Source: Sinorhizobium sp. RAC02
GTDB taxonomy: Bacteria > Pseudomonadota > Alphaproteobacteria > Rhizobiales > Rhizobiaceae
Direction: 5' to 3'
Length of the DNA stretch: 64,000 nt
Assembly: GCF_001713395.1 (NCBI RefSeq)
Contig: NZ_CP016452.1
Location: 868,001 to 932,000 of the forward strand
Under the pieces are notes generated by a model, which was not told the DNA's origin, searched no databases, and saw only the letters and a program-made list of their open reading frames with translations. Each line of letters starts with the position of its first letter. The first letter of the stretch is position 1. Below, one piece after another: positions 56,137-64,000 of this stretch. Made by a program: the position numbers and the translations under genes.

Positions 56137-57186
56137 TTACAGCGTGCTGACGATGCGCAACCAGTCATGCACGGAGGTGGCCGATTGTTTTTCGGCCGGA
56201 CCAAGGGAGAGGGGGCCGCGATCGCCCATGTCGCGTACCTCGCTCGGGCTCATGCCGAACTGGTTGCGGAAGGCGCGCGAGAACGCGGAGATATCAGCGA
56301 AACCGCAGGCATAGGCAATCTCTCCGACGCCGCGCTTGCGATCGTTCGTCAGCATGTCGAAGGCTGCACGAAGCCGACGCGTGCGGATGTAATCGGTCAC
56401 GCCGCCAATCGGTTCGAACAGGCGGTACAGTGAGGCACGCGACAGGCCGAACATCTTGCAGAGATGATCCGGGCCGAGATCCGCCATGGCAGTATGCTGC
56501 TCGATATAGCGGCGGATCTGCATGATGACCGCGCCCCGCACGGTGGGGCCAGACTGCTGGCGCTCGGTTATCTTCGGTCCGACCAGGTTCGTGACGAGAT
56601 TCGCGGTGGCGGTAACGATCGTCGGCGCATCGGCCTGCGTGATGTCCGGAAGGTCCTCAAAAAGGGCGCGCAGATGGCTGCCGATCAGCCGGGCGGTGCT
56701 CGTCGATCGCTTGAAAAGCAGACCGTGCAGGCCATCGTTCTGCACATCCTTGCTGAACAGCAGGTGGCGCGGCAGCACCAGCGTCAGGTTGTGGCAGTGC
56801 TGCGTCTCGGAATGCATGGGCCGTGTCAGATCGAAGATGGACACATCGCCTGCTTCGACCAGCATCGTTTCACCGTTGACGGTCCGCAGATCGCTGCCGG
56901 CAAGGGTCACCTGCACGAGGATGAGGTCGAGCCCACTGCGGGCGATACGGGAGGGGTCACGGGAAAAAGTGTAGGTGGTGCCCAGCATGTCGGCGACGAA
57001 AAACAGGGCCGGTCCCATGAAGTAGGTGGAGAGCTCGGCGCGAAAATCGTCAATCCGTTCCGGTGTTGCAATGGTCGTGCGGAAGACCGGATCGAGCGTC
57101 TCGGCAAAGAGCTGGCTATCCCGGCGACAATCGGCTCCGGGTGCAGCAGATACGGAATTGGTCGGCAACTTGGCGGCGGGAGTCAT
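56137..57186 (-). CDS. AraC-family transcriptional regulator
   Basis: This 349-residue regulator has an N-terminal AraC_binding_2-type cupin (VTLAGSDLRTVNGETMLVEAGDVSIFDLTRPM) and a C-terminal double helix-turn-helix (ADLGPDHLCKMFGLSRASLYRLF; VGEIAYACGFADISAFSRAFRNQFGMSPSEVR). It sits upstream of the aminotransferase operon on the same strand and is divergent from the winged-helix gene at 57462. It is the likely activator of the polyamine-type genes. The inducer is unknown. Confidence 0.9.
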   Translation of the reverse strand: MTPAAKLPTNSVSAAPGADCRRDSQLFAETLDPVFRTTIATPERIDDFRAELSTYFMGPALFFVADMLGTTYTFSRDPSRIARSGLDLILVQVTLAGSDLRTVNGETMLVEAGDVSIFDLTRPMHSETQHCHNLTLVLPRHLLFSKDVQNDGLHGLLFKRSTSTARLIGSHLRALFEDLPDITQADAPTIVTATANLVTNLVGPKITERQQSGPTVRGAVIMQIRRYIEQHTAMADLGPDHLCKMFGLSRASLYRLFEPIGGVTDYIRTRRLRAAFDMLTNDRKRGVGEIAYACGFADISAFSRAFRNQFGMSPSEVRDMGDRGPLSLGPAEKQSATSVHDWLRIVSTL

Positions 57187-57461
57187 TGCATCTCACGACA
57201 GTCGGACAACAGGTGCATGACCTATCAAGGAATAGGTACGGGCGAAGGTTCCTGAAAATTCGTCACGGTGTCGGGTTTGCCGTTTTGGCACGGTGTCTCA
57301 TTCTTTTGGCTTCCCGTCTCATATTGCGCATTCGGGTTAGTATTACAATTGACAGTTTCAACGGGCTGCAACCCCATGGAAAAATATGGGTCCATTTGGA
57401 CCTGCGGTGTTGTGACAAGAAAAAGACAAATCGCGCCGCTCCGGATTGGGGAAGTGCATAC

Positions 57462-58355
57462 ATGGATCAGCATACGTTTGAAGACAGTGCGGTGGCGTTT
57501 CGCGTACCACCGTTCGAATTTCTGAGCGCGCCCGGATTTGGGCAGACTCGGGACCGGCTGATTGCCGGCAAGCTCGCCCTCTATGAAGGCAATCATCTGT
57601 TCAACCGGATGATCCTGGAGGAGGGCCGTTTTCTCTGTTATCTCGCGGCCTTGTCGCTTCATGCCGGTCAGGACATGGCGCAGCCGCCCACATGGCTGAC
57701 GCTCGGGCGCCTTCAGCGCGAAGTGACCCAACTGGGTGTCGCGAGCCGCAACCGCGTCGAGGCGCAGGTCTCCTGCCTGCGCAAATACGGCTTTCTGACA
57801 CAGCAACCGCATGCCTCGGATCGGCGCGTTCGGCTGCTCGTGCCGAGCGCTACGCTTCTGGCCCGCGATGCCGGCATTCTCGGGCTTCTCGTGACGGCCC
57901 TATCGGATTTCGGCCTGTCCCCTATCGCAAAACACAGCGGTCCGCTTCCCCCGGATCTGCATCGTGCCATGCGGCGCGTGACATTGGCGCATCTGTCGGG
58001 CCTTAGCCGGCTCATCCGCCGGCATTTGCCGCTTGCCCCGTTCTTCGCGCACGACTGCGGCTATATGATCCTGCTGCTTCTCCTGCGCGACGCGCGTGAA
58101 AACGGCGATAGCATGGTTCCCACCGGATATCAGAGGCTTGCCACGCAAACCGGTGTTTCGCGCACCCATGTCCGTCGCATCATCGAGGCCGCGCGTGACG
58201 CCGGTCTGCTGACGACGGCGACGCGCGGTGGTCATGATATATGCCTGACGCCGTCGATGTGGCATGCCGCCAATCGCTGGTTTGCAGACAATATGGCCCT
58301 GACCGACCTGCTGCTGCGCGAAGCAACGGTCCGCCCTCCGGCCGCGGCCGACTGA
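57462..58355 (+). CDS. Unknown protein with two winged-helix domains
   Basis: This 297-residue protein has two separate winged-helix-like modules: LTLGRLQREVTQLGVASRNRVEAQVSCLRKYGFL with DRRVRL wing at about 78-130, and YQRLATQTGVSRTHVRRIIEAARDAGLL with a short wing at about 225-270. Between them is a helical stretch rich in Leu, Arg and His. I do not recognise a named family. The pattern suggests a DNA-binding regulator. ATG 57462 follows GGGGAAG; the frame extends upstream through the divergent promoter region, which is not credible. It is convergent with the DUF3307 gene with three bases between them. Confidence 0.7.
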   Translation: MDQHTFEDSAVAFRVPPFEFLSAPGFGQTRDRLIAGKLALYEGNHLFNRMILEEGRFLCYLAALSLHAGQDMAQPPTWLTLGRLQREVTQLGVASRNRVEAQVSCLRKYGFLTQQPHASDRRVRLLVPSATLLARDAGILGLLVTALSDFGLSPIAKHSGPLPPDLHRAMRRVTLAHLSGLSRLIRRHLPLAPFFAHDCGYMILLLLLRDARENGDSMVPTGYQRLATQTGVSRTHVRRIIEAARDAGLLTTATRGGHDICLTPSMWHAANRWFADNMALTDLLLREATVRPPAAAD

Positions 58356-58358
58356 CGG

Positions 58359-58766
58359 TTAAGAAGCAGAACCCGCGGCGGCGAGAAGGATCGCCAGACC
58401 AACATGCGTCAGGTGATGCAGGGTCTGGTCCACGCCGAGAAGCCACCAGAAGGCCGATTGCCGGGGCGTCAGCTTCTGGTGACGCGTAGCGATGCTTTTC
58501 AGCCGGTCTATCGTGCCATGAACCAGGGCGTCGGCAAGGCCGAGCCAGGCCAGTGGTGGCGACACGAAGAGGAAAAGGGCGGTGGTCAATGCCCCGTGCA
58601 GGCCCGCATGGGCTGCAAGCGGCAGGAACCAGCCGTCCGGCTGTTCCTTGCCCACCACCATCCAGTCCGTCTGGAGCAGAAAATCCGCCAGGAAGTGTTT
58701 GGCGAGGAACGCCACCAAGGCGGCGGCGATCCACGCGGTCGAGATCTGGTCTGGTATGTCGATCAT
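58359..58766 (-). CDS. DUF3307 membrane protein
   Basis: This 135-residue protein has about four hydrophobic segments and the DUF3307 pattern FLAKHFLADFLLQTDWM, AAHAGLHGALT, DALVHGTIDRLKS and DQTLHHLTH. Conserved His and Asp residues lie at the membrane face. No function is established. It follows the YihS/AGE gene by 36 bases on the same strand and may be co-transcribed. Confidence 0.85.
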   Translation of the reverse strand: MIDIPDQISTAWIAAALVAFLAKHFLADFLLQTDWMVVGKEQPDGWFLPLAAHAGLHGALTTALFLFVSPPLAWLGLADALVHGTIDRLKSIATRHQKLTPRQSAFWWLLGVDQTLHHLTHVGLAILLAAAGSAS

Positions 58767-58802
58767 TCCACTCCCGTCTGCCTGGCGGCAGGAGCAGGCG
58801 GC

Positions 58803-60044
58803 CTAGTGGCCGCCGGCCTCGATGATGCCCTTGGTCAGACTGCCTGTCGCCGGATAGAGCGGGATCAGGCAGGCCTGGAGCGCATGATAGATGTCACCCT
58901 TGCCGGCGAAAAGGGTGTAACTCGGCACAAGGTCTTCGGTGAGTTCTTCATGCCAGCCACCGCGGTCCTGATCGAGGAAATGGCGGGCAATGGAATCCCA
59001 GATCTTGCGATACCAGGTCTCGTGGAAATCGCTCGGCAGATGTTCGGCAAGGAAGGCCGCCGCACCGACACCCTCGGCCATCGGCCACCACAGCTTGTTG
59101 CGCTTTGCCGGTTCGTCGTTCCAGTCGAGCGTATAGAAGAAGCCGCCCTTTTCGTTATCCCAGCCCAACGCGATGGACTGCGCGAACAGCGCCTTGGCAG
59201 CTTCCGGCATCCAGGCGTGTTTCTTGCCGCCGAGGGCATAGAGCTGGAGGATGAGACGAGCCCATTCCAGCCAATGGCCGGGCGTGGTGCCGGAGGGGCG
59301 GAACATCTCGTGGCCGCGATATTCCTTGTCGAGTACCCAGTTCTCGTCAAAATGCTCGGGCACGCGAAAACCGTTTTCCCCTGCACGGCGGCGAATGACG
59401 AGGTCGACCACGCGTTCAGCCTTGTCGAGATAGGCCTTTTCGCCCGTCGCCTCGAACGCCGCCATCAGCGCTTCCGTCAGGTGCATATTGGAATTCTGGC
59501 CGCGATAGCCGGGAACCGGCGTCCAGTCCGCGTCGAACTCTTCGGCAATCGCGCCGTGCTTGTCTTCCCAGAAGCGCTTTTCCAGCACGTCTGTGACATC
59601 GGCGATCATGCGATCGGCATCGGGATGGCCGGCAAGCTTGGCGCTTGACGCGGCGAGCAGCACGAAGGCATGGCCATAGCCCTGCTTGCTGGAATCCAGC
59701 AGGCCGGAATTGTCGAGCGACCAATGGTAGCCGCCACGCTCCTGGTCACGGTGCTTTTCCCAGAGGTATTTCATGCCGTGATCGACAAGATCGTCGGAAC
59801 CCGGGCGGCCGAGCAGGCTGCCGATGGAAAAGCAATGCACCATGCGGGCGGTCGAGTGGATGCCGCGCACCGGGTTGCCGGCGTTGAGGGGGCGGCCTTC
59901 GGCATCCAGCTCGTGGAAGCCGCCGACCGGATTGAAGGCCCGGTTCTGGAAGAAGTCGAAGAGGCGGTTTGCTTCCCGCCAGAGCCATTGACGGTGATAG
60001 TCGCGCTTGCGCCAAGCCGTACCGAGATGTCCCGTTGCGCCCAT
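58803..60044 (-). CDS. AGE-family isomerase (YihS/mannose isomerase-like)
   Basis: This 413-residue (alpha/alpha)6-barrel enzyme matches recalled E. coli YihS along its length: STARMVHCFSIGSLLGRPG, DHGMKYL, DSSKQGYGHAFVLLAASSA, YRGQNSNMHLTEA, GTTPGHWLEWARLIL and KGDIYHALQACLIP. YihS interconverts sulfoquinovose/sulfofructose and mannose/fructose/glucose. The catalytic His is in the GHWLEW or DIYHAL motif. AAGGAGAACGCATC precedes ATG 60044; an upstream start at 60137 is unsupported. No sulfoquinovosidase, sulfo-aldolase or transporter is near, so a general mannose isomerase is also likely. Confidence 0.87.
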   Translation of the reverse strand: MGATGHLGTAWRKRDYHRQWLWREANRLFDFFQNRAFNPVGGFHELDAEGRPLNAGNPVRGIHSTARMVHCFSIGSLLGRPGSDDLVDHGMKYLWEKHRDQERGGYHWSLDNSGLLDSSKQGYGHAFVLLAASSAKLAGHPDADRMIADVTDVLEKRFWEDKHGAIAEEFDADWTPVPGYRGQNSNMHLTEALMAAFEATGEKAYLDKAERVVDLVIRRRAGENGFRVPEHFDENWVLDKEYRGHEMFRPSGTTPGHWLEWARLILQLYALGGKKHAWMPEAAKALFAQSIALGWDNEKGGFFYTLDWNDEPAKRNKLWWPMAEGVGAAAFLAEHLPSDFHETWYRKIWDSIARHFLDQDRGGWHEELTEDLVPSYTLFAGKGDIYHALQACLIPLYPATGSLTKGIIEAGGH

Positions 60045-60308
60045 GATGCGTTCTCCTTTTTGATCGGTCCGCATTGTTGTGCCCTCAGCCGAAGCCTCGC
60101 CGGAGCGCGGGGGGAGTTGCCGTGGCGTGGGGATCACGCACGGCCCGCAACGCTCGCAATGACGGCTGGCCTCGACAGGTGGGGAGGGGAGTTATGGCCC
60201 AGAAAGGAAAGTGCTGCAACCCGCGAACGGGACGTCTCAAGCAGGCGTGTCATGCCGGCTCAGTGGGCCTCACTACCGAAGGATGTGCTCTGCTTCTCGT
60301 CGAGGTCG

Positions 60309-61604
60309 TCAGACGGAAGCGCGCGCAACCCCGGCCACACCGGTGGCGATCCGCGCGATTTCTTCCGCGGCGCGTGTTGCTCCGGCCGCCTTATGCATCT
60401 TTGCTGCATTGGCCTTCAGTCGCACACGCATCGCCTCGTCGCCGAGCAGGCCTTCTATCGCGTTTGCAAGCTCGGCATCGCTCCAGTCATAGCGGCCAAG
60501 CCGCCGTCCGACGCCGGTCTCGGCGGCGCGGGCAGCGTTGTCGTGGCCGTCCCAGCAATAGGGCATGATGAGAGACGGGACGCCGTAGTAGAGCGCTTCG
60601 CAGAAGGAATTGTTGCCGCCGTGATGGATGAACAGGCTCGCCTGCTCGACGACCGAGGGCTGCGGAAACCAGCTGTCGATGAAGACATTGTCCGGCACCT
60701 CGCGGTATTCCTCCCGCCAGTGCCCGGCATTGACGAGGAAGCGATAGGGAAGTGTCGCGAAGACGCCGATCATGCGTTTCATCATGGCAACGTCCATCGC
60801 GCCGAGCGAGCCAAAACTCGTCAGTACCAGCGGCGCCTCATTGTGGCTGGCAAAGCGCGGCGGCGTATAAGGCGCTTCATGGCGTACACAGCCGTCGAGG
60901 AAAACGAAGTTTTCCGGATCGAGCGGCGTGCGGCGCTCATGTCGGATGATGTCCGGTGCAAGCAGCAGGTTCAGCCAGGGTGACGGATCGAGGAAATTCG
61001 GTGGTGTCGGTGCCTTGAGGCCGCACTCGGCGAGGAAGCCGGCGAAGCGCCTGTGCGCTGGGGCCACCGTCTTTTCGTATCCTGTAGCAAAGGTCGACCA
61101 TGCCGCGCGCTCGTCGTGGCCGCAGCCGGAAAGATAAGGCGGGACATTCGCATCGGGAATTTCCGTCTCGGCGCAGGAAACGACGCGAATCCACGGTACG
61201 CCGGCATTGGCGATGGCCGGGAACATCACGACATTGTCGAGCACGATGGCATCCGGCTTCAACCGTCCGAGAAGTTGGCGCAGTGGCTCTTCCACCCGCA
61301 TCGCCGTATCGACGATCGCCTCCCAGGTCGGGCCGACATAGCTCTCGAGTTGATCGAGCGGCGCCTGACGAAAGGCGTCTTGGTGGCGTGCGATGAAATC
61401 GTTCCAGTCCGTCGGCGCTGCATCGGCATCGGTCAGTTGATGTTCGGCAAAACCGTACTCTGCAAAAACCCCGCTGAAGCCCGGATGGCAGATGAAGACC
61501 GGGCGGTGGCCCAACCGTCGCAGTTCCTGGGCGATGCCGACGCAGTTCAGCGCCGCGCCGTAGCTCGCTTCCGGAAAGAGGGCGATGGTCTTTGCTGGCG
61601 CCAT
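60309..61604 (-). CDS. MGT-type glycosyltransferase
   Basis: This 431-residue GT-B enzyme of the macrolide/UDP-glucuronosyl transferase family has an N-terminal acceptor domain beginning KTIALFPEASYGAAL and a C-terminal donor motif FIHHGGNNSFCEALYYGVPSLIMPYCWDG. MGTs glucosylate small lipophilic compounds such as antibiotics and flavonoids. ATG 61604 lies four bases after the GntR-type stop, so both are co-transcribed. The longer frame (start at 61694) overlaps the regulator. Substrate is unknown; detoxification is a plausible role. Confidence 0.87.
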   Translation of the reverse strand: MAPAKTIALFPEASYGAALNCVGIAQELRRLGHRPVFICHPGFSGVFAEYGFAEHQLTDADAAPTDWNDFIARHQDAFRQAPLDQLESYVGPTWEAIVDTAMRVEEPLRQLLGRLKPDAIVLDNVVMFPAIANAGVPWIRVVSCAETEIPDANVPPYLSGCGHDERAAWSTFATGYEKTVAPAHRRFAGFLAECGLKAPTPPNFLDPSPWLNLLLAPDIIRHERRTPLDPENFVFLDGCVRHEAPYTPPRFASHNEAPLVLTSFGSLGAMDVAMMKRMIGVFATLPYRFLVNAGHWREEYREVPDNVFIDSWFPQPSVVEQASLFIHHGGNNSFCEALYYGVPSLIMPYCWDGHDNAARAAETGVGRRLGRYDWSDAELANAIEGLLGDEAMRVRLKANAAKMHKAAGATRAAEEIARIATGVAGVARASV

Positions 61605-61608
61605 GGGG

Positions 61609-62571
61609 CTAACGCACGACAAGCTTGAAAGCGGGAGGGACACCACGGCCGGCAAGCCGGGGGCGCTGTGATTGGGAGAGCTGTATATGCACACGCATCA
61701 GATCGGCGGCAAGCTCCATCTGGCCGCGCTCGATCTGTTCAAGGATCTGAATATGCTCGAGGTTCGACTGCATCAGCCGGAACGCGTTGACATGGCCGGC
61801 CGGCGGGCTCGCGCGGCGGCGGCGGTGATGGTTGGTGAGCGCCTCGGCCATGAAAGGGTTGCCGCAGGAGCGCGCGATCAAGAGATGGAAATCGACGTCC
61901 GTGCGGTCGAAGAGTTTGCGGTCGAACGCCGTCTCGTTCATGCCGCGCAGGATGAGCATGGATTGGCGCAGCGCCGTCATCGCGGGAATGTCTCGCTTGA
62001 AGTCCGGCAGCGTCAGTGCAAGCGGCTCGGTCGCAAGGCGGAATTCGTAGCTCTTCGCAGCCGCATCACCACTGATCGCAAACTGTTTTAGCAGCCACTG
62101 CTGGCCGGCGCCGCGCTCCGCCAGGTTTTCCTCCGATAGTTTCATCAGCGCATTTTGTACCGCCTGGCGCGAGACATCATAGCGACGCTGAAGCGCGGCA
62201 ACTGTCTGGTTCTCGGTTATGCGTCCGGCAGCGAGGTCACGCAGGATCGCCGCATAAATCTCGTTCTCGCCCTCTCCATCCGTCGTGTCTTCGAGCCGCG
62301 CCGTGGCGACCGGGTCGACCGCAAGAAGATAGCCGCCCTCGGCATCGGCCGTCACCAGGTCCCGTTCGGCAAGAATCTGCAAAGCCTTGCGGATCGGTGT
62401 TCTCGACACATTGCAGAGCGACGCGAGGGCCTGCTCGGCCAGCCGCTCGCCCGGCGTCATGCCGCGCTCGCCTGCGACGTCCAGTATTTTTTGCGCCAAT
62501 TCGACATGGCGAAAGTTGGTGCGCTTCGGCTCCGGGGTCATCTGCGGTTTCTGCCCTCTATCACCGCGCAT
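61609..62571 (-). CDS. GntR-type regulator with two winged-helix domains
   Basis: This 320-residue regulator has two winged-helix segments before its effector domain: one near 25-75 (GERLAEQALASLCNVSRTPIRKALQIL) and one near 105-150 (ITENQTVAALQRRYDVSRQAVQNALMKL). A C-terminal FCD-like domain follows (DFHLLIARSCGNPFMAEALT). Tandem GntR heads are unusual. It is divergent from the PotD-type operon and one unit with the glycosyltransferase. ATG 62571 has AAGGG upstream; ATG 62541 (MTPEPKRTNFRH) is an alternative. Confidence 0.82.
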   Translation of the reverse strand: MRGDRGQKPQMTPEPKRTNFRHVELAQKILDVAGERGMTPGERLAEQALASLCNVSRTPIRKALQILAERDLVTADAEGGYLLAVDPVATARLEDTTDGEGENEIYAAILRDLAAGRITENQTVAALQRRYDVSRQAVQNALMKLSEENLAERGAGQQWLLKQFAISGDAAAKSYEFRLATEPLALTLPDFKRDIPAMTALRQSMLILRGMNETAFDRKLFDRTDVDFHLLIARSCGNPFMAEALTNHHRRRRASPPAGHVNAFRLMQSNLEHIQILEQIERGQMELAADLMRVHIQLSQSQRPRLAGRGVPPAFKLVVR

Positions 62572-62647
62572 GCTGCCCTTTGAGGCGTTGTTTCGCAAGT
62601 CCGGAAAAGCGGATTTGCGCTCGCTGCACAAAAATGGCGAAAGCCTA

Positions 62648-62675
62648 TTGACGTATTTTTTTTCTAAATAATACT
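62648..62675 (+). promoter_or_regulatory. Candidate sigma-70 promoter of the PotD-type operon
   Basis: TTGACG (62648-62653) and AATACT (62670-62675) are spaced 16 bases apart in an AT-rich patch about 80 bases before the PotD-like GTG. It is divergent from the regulator gene, so both could share control here. Confidence 0.5.
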
Positions 62676-62753
62676 GCCATGCGAGGGGAATGAGACCGGA
62701 GAACCGGCGCGCCCTTCAAAGAGGTTGGAACAATCGAAACAAGGGAGTCTTCC

Positions 62754-63812
62754 GTGAACGCGAAGAACCGACTGACTGCGTCCGCAGCGGCCGCGGCGCT
62801 TCTTGCCGCATGCCTTTCGGCGGGCGCGGCCGCCGCCGCCGATCTCGTCATCTCGAACTGGGATGGCTACATGGCGCCTGATATCGCCGATGCCTTCAAG
62901 GCCGCGACGGGGCTGGAGATCGAGGTGGTCAACCATGCCACCAACGAAGAGGTCATGGGCAAGTTGATGGCGAGCGGTGGCAAGGGCTACGACGTCGTCT
63001 TCGTCTCCTCGCCGTTTGCCGAAATCCTGAACGGGCAGGGGCTCGCCGAACCGATCGACAAGGCCGCCGTACCGAACCTCGCCAATCTTTATCCCGAAGC
63101 GACCACGCTTGCCTATGACCCCGGCAACACCTTCTCCGTGCCCTATACCTGGGGCTCGACGGGTCTGTGCTACCGCTCCGACCTCGTGGAGGGCACGCCG
63201 GACAGCTGGATGAACCTGCTCCAGCCGACCGACAAGCTGAAGGGCAAGACCACAATGCTCGCCACCGACCGCTGGCTGATGGCGGCCGGCGAGCTGGCCA
63301 AGGGATATTCGGTCAACGAGAAGGACCCGGCGAAGCTGGAGGAGGTGAAGAACCTCCTCATCGAGGCGAAGAAAACCTTGCTCGCCTATGACGACACGAC
63401 CTTTTATTCGAAGCTCGTTTCGGCGGAAGCCTCGCTGGTGCAGGCCTGGGATGGCTGGTGCAATTACGGCATCACCGAGAACAAGGCCATCAAGTTCGTC
63501 GTGCCGAAGGAAGGCTCCGATCTCTGGATCGACACGATCGTCGTGATGAAGAGTTCTGAGAACAAGGAAGCGGCGATGAAGTTCATCAACTTCATCCTCG
63601 ACGCCAAGAACCACGCCTGGGCGGCACAGAACATTCTCTACAAGGTGCCGAACAAGGCGGCGATGGAAAGCCTCGACAAGGCTCTGGCCGAGCAATATCC
63701 GAACATGGCCATGGCCCCGGCCGACCTCGTGAAATTCGAACTGCTGCGCGATCTCGGCACCGCGCAAAAAGACTATTCGCGCATCGTGAGCGAGATCAAG
63801 GCCGCGAACTGA
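62754..63812 (+). CDS. PotD-like polyamine-type periplasmic binding protein
   Basis: This 352-residue secreted protein has a long signal peptide (MNAKNRLTASAAAAALLAACLSAGAAAAA) and the spermidine/putrescine-binding fold: DLVISNWDGYMAPDIADAFKAATG, GYDVVFVSS, FSVPYTWGSTGLCY and FINFILDAKNHAWAAQN. The start is a GTG after AAGGGAG. A permease gene follows about 100 bases on behind a hairpin, so this one is not orphan. Ligand is likely a polyamine, but related proteins bind other amines. Confidence 0.88.
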   Translation: MNAKNRLTASAAAAALLAACLSAGAAAAADLVISNWDGYMAPDIADAFKAATGLEIEVVNHATNEEVMGKLMASGGKGYDVVFVSSPFAEILNGQGLAEPIDKAAVPNLANLYPEATTLAYDPGNTFSVPYTWGSTGLCYRSDLVEGTPDSWMNLLQPTDKLKGKTTMLATDRWLMAAGELAKGYSVNEKDPAKLEEVKNLLIEAKKTLLAYDDTTFYSKLVSAEASLVQAWDGWCNYGITENKAIKFVVPKEGSDLWIDTIVVMKSSENKEAAMKFINFILDAKNHAWAAQNILYKVPNKAAMESLDKALAEQYPNMAMAPADLVKFELLRDLGTAQKDYSRIVSEIKAAN

Positions 63813-63823
63813 TCACGCGTTTC

Positions 63824-63851
63824 CTCCGTGGCGGTTCGTGCCGCCGCGGAG
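63824..63851 (+). other. Intercistronic hairpin after PotD-like gene
   Basis: CTCCGTGGCGG (63824-63834) pairs with CCGCCGCGGAG (63841-63851) through one G-U; no T-run follows. It is the fifth binding-protein hairpin of this kind in the window. Confidence 0.6.
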
Positions 63852-63912
63852 CATTCCAATCCTGAATCCATCGATGCGCGGGCGCCGATTGCGGCCCCGC
63901 GGGAGCAGAATA

Positions 63913-64000
63913 TTGTCCTTCAACGCCACCAGACCGACCCTGCTCGCCGCGCCCGGCGTTGCCTGGCTCGTCGCCTTCATGGTGGTGCCGTGCCTGCTGG
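63913..64000 (+). CDS. ABC transporter permease (PotB-like), 5' part
   Basis: The start of an inner-membrane permease runs off the window edge. The TTG at 63913 follows GGGAGC by about six bases. The first 29 residues (SFNATRPTLLAAPGVAWLVA, then FMVVPCLL) include a hydrophobic segment typical of PotB N-termini. It is the membrane partner of the preceding PotD-like protein. Confidence 0.75.
   Translation, partial: MSFNATRPTLLAAPGVAWLVAFMVVPCLL

Noticed and set aside
58803..60044. Sulfoquinovose catabolic locus
   Set aside because: Only the isomerase-like gene is present; no sulfoquinovosidase, sulfo-kinase, sulfo-aldolase or sulfo-sugar transporter lies nearby.
60194..60308. Possible small gene starting MAQKGKCCNPRTGRLKQ after GGGAGGGGAG
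   Set aside because: The frame runs into the opposite strand of the glycosyltransferase gene without a natural stop, and no family is recognised. A broken remnant is possible but unsupported.

Overview
The window is 64 kb of high-GC, gene-dense DNA with the look of a rhizobial alphaproteobacterium (Rhizobiaceae such as Rhizobium, Ensifer/Sinorhizobium, Shinella or Agrobacterium; I cannot decide the genus). The reasons are a rhizopine-type moc gene set, a HutXWV-type betaine/histidine ABC transporter, a soluble second FtsK, a GCAATTCC...GGAATTGC palindromic intergenic element, and many solute-binding-protein ABC operons each with its own regulator. No rRNA, tRNA, CRISPR, phage or insertion sequence was seen. 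The FtsK and class II aldolase genes suggest a chromosome or chromid rather than a small plasmid.

Layout. 1-3.6 kb: the end of a sigma-54 activator gene, a near-perfect -24/-12 promoter with upstream repeats, a flavin monooxygenase and a DUF2171 protein. 3.6-7.9 kb: a DeoR repressor divergent from a choline-kinase-like phosphotransferase and a dimethylglycine-dehydrogenase-like enzyme. 8.0-19.7 kb: a long sugar or polyol operon (binding protein, ATPase, permease, SorC regulator, aldo/keto reductase, GlpD-like dehydrogenase, LsrF/DhnA-like aldolase, FGGY kinase, GMC oxidoreductase) behind two TGAA-N6-TTCA operators. It mixes parts of the lsr (AI-2) and ery (erythritol) systems. 19.8-25.4 kb: a LacI-type regulator and a mocD-mocE-mocB-mocF-isomerase operon whose leader can hide its own ribosome binding site. 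25.6-31.0 kb: a YdeP-type molybdopterin oxidoreductase with a small partner, then an orphan PotD-like binding protein plus amidase.

31.1-37.3 kb: an autoregulated FadR-type gene, a cystathionine-lyase-like PLP enzyme and a complete CUT1 sugar ABC importer. 37.4-41.4 kb: FtsK and class II fructose-bisphosphate aldolase. 41.4-47.0 kb: a betaine/histidine-type ABC operon (hutXWV order) ending in a histidine-ammonia-lyase homologue that has lost the MIO-forming Ala-Ser-Gly, divergent from a HutC-type repressor with shared repeats between them. This is my best candidate for an under-described system, possibly ergothioneine or another histidine betaine uptake and cleavage. 47.5-50.7 kb: TerC, a GH20 hexosaminidase and an acetyltransferase. 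51.1-57.2 kb: L-lactate dehydrogenase and an AraC-aminotransferase-glutamine-synthetase-like-deacetylase cluster that looks like polyamine catabolism. 57.5-64 kb: a double winged-helix protein, DUF3307, a YihS/AGE isomerase, an MGT-type glycosyltransferase with a tandem-HTH GntR regulator, and the start of a second PotD-type ABC operon that runs off the end.

A recurring feature is that all five binding-protein genes followed by further transport or pathway genes carry a strong hairpin without a T-run straight after the stop codon, whereas the one orphan binding protein does not. Functions are assigned by reading motifs and recalled family sequences; no database search was run.
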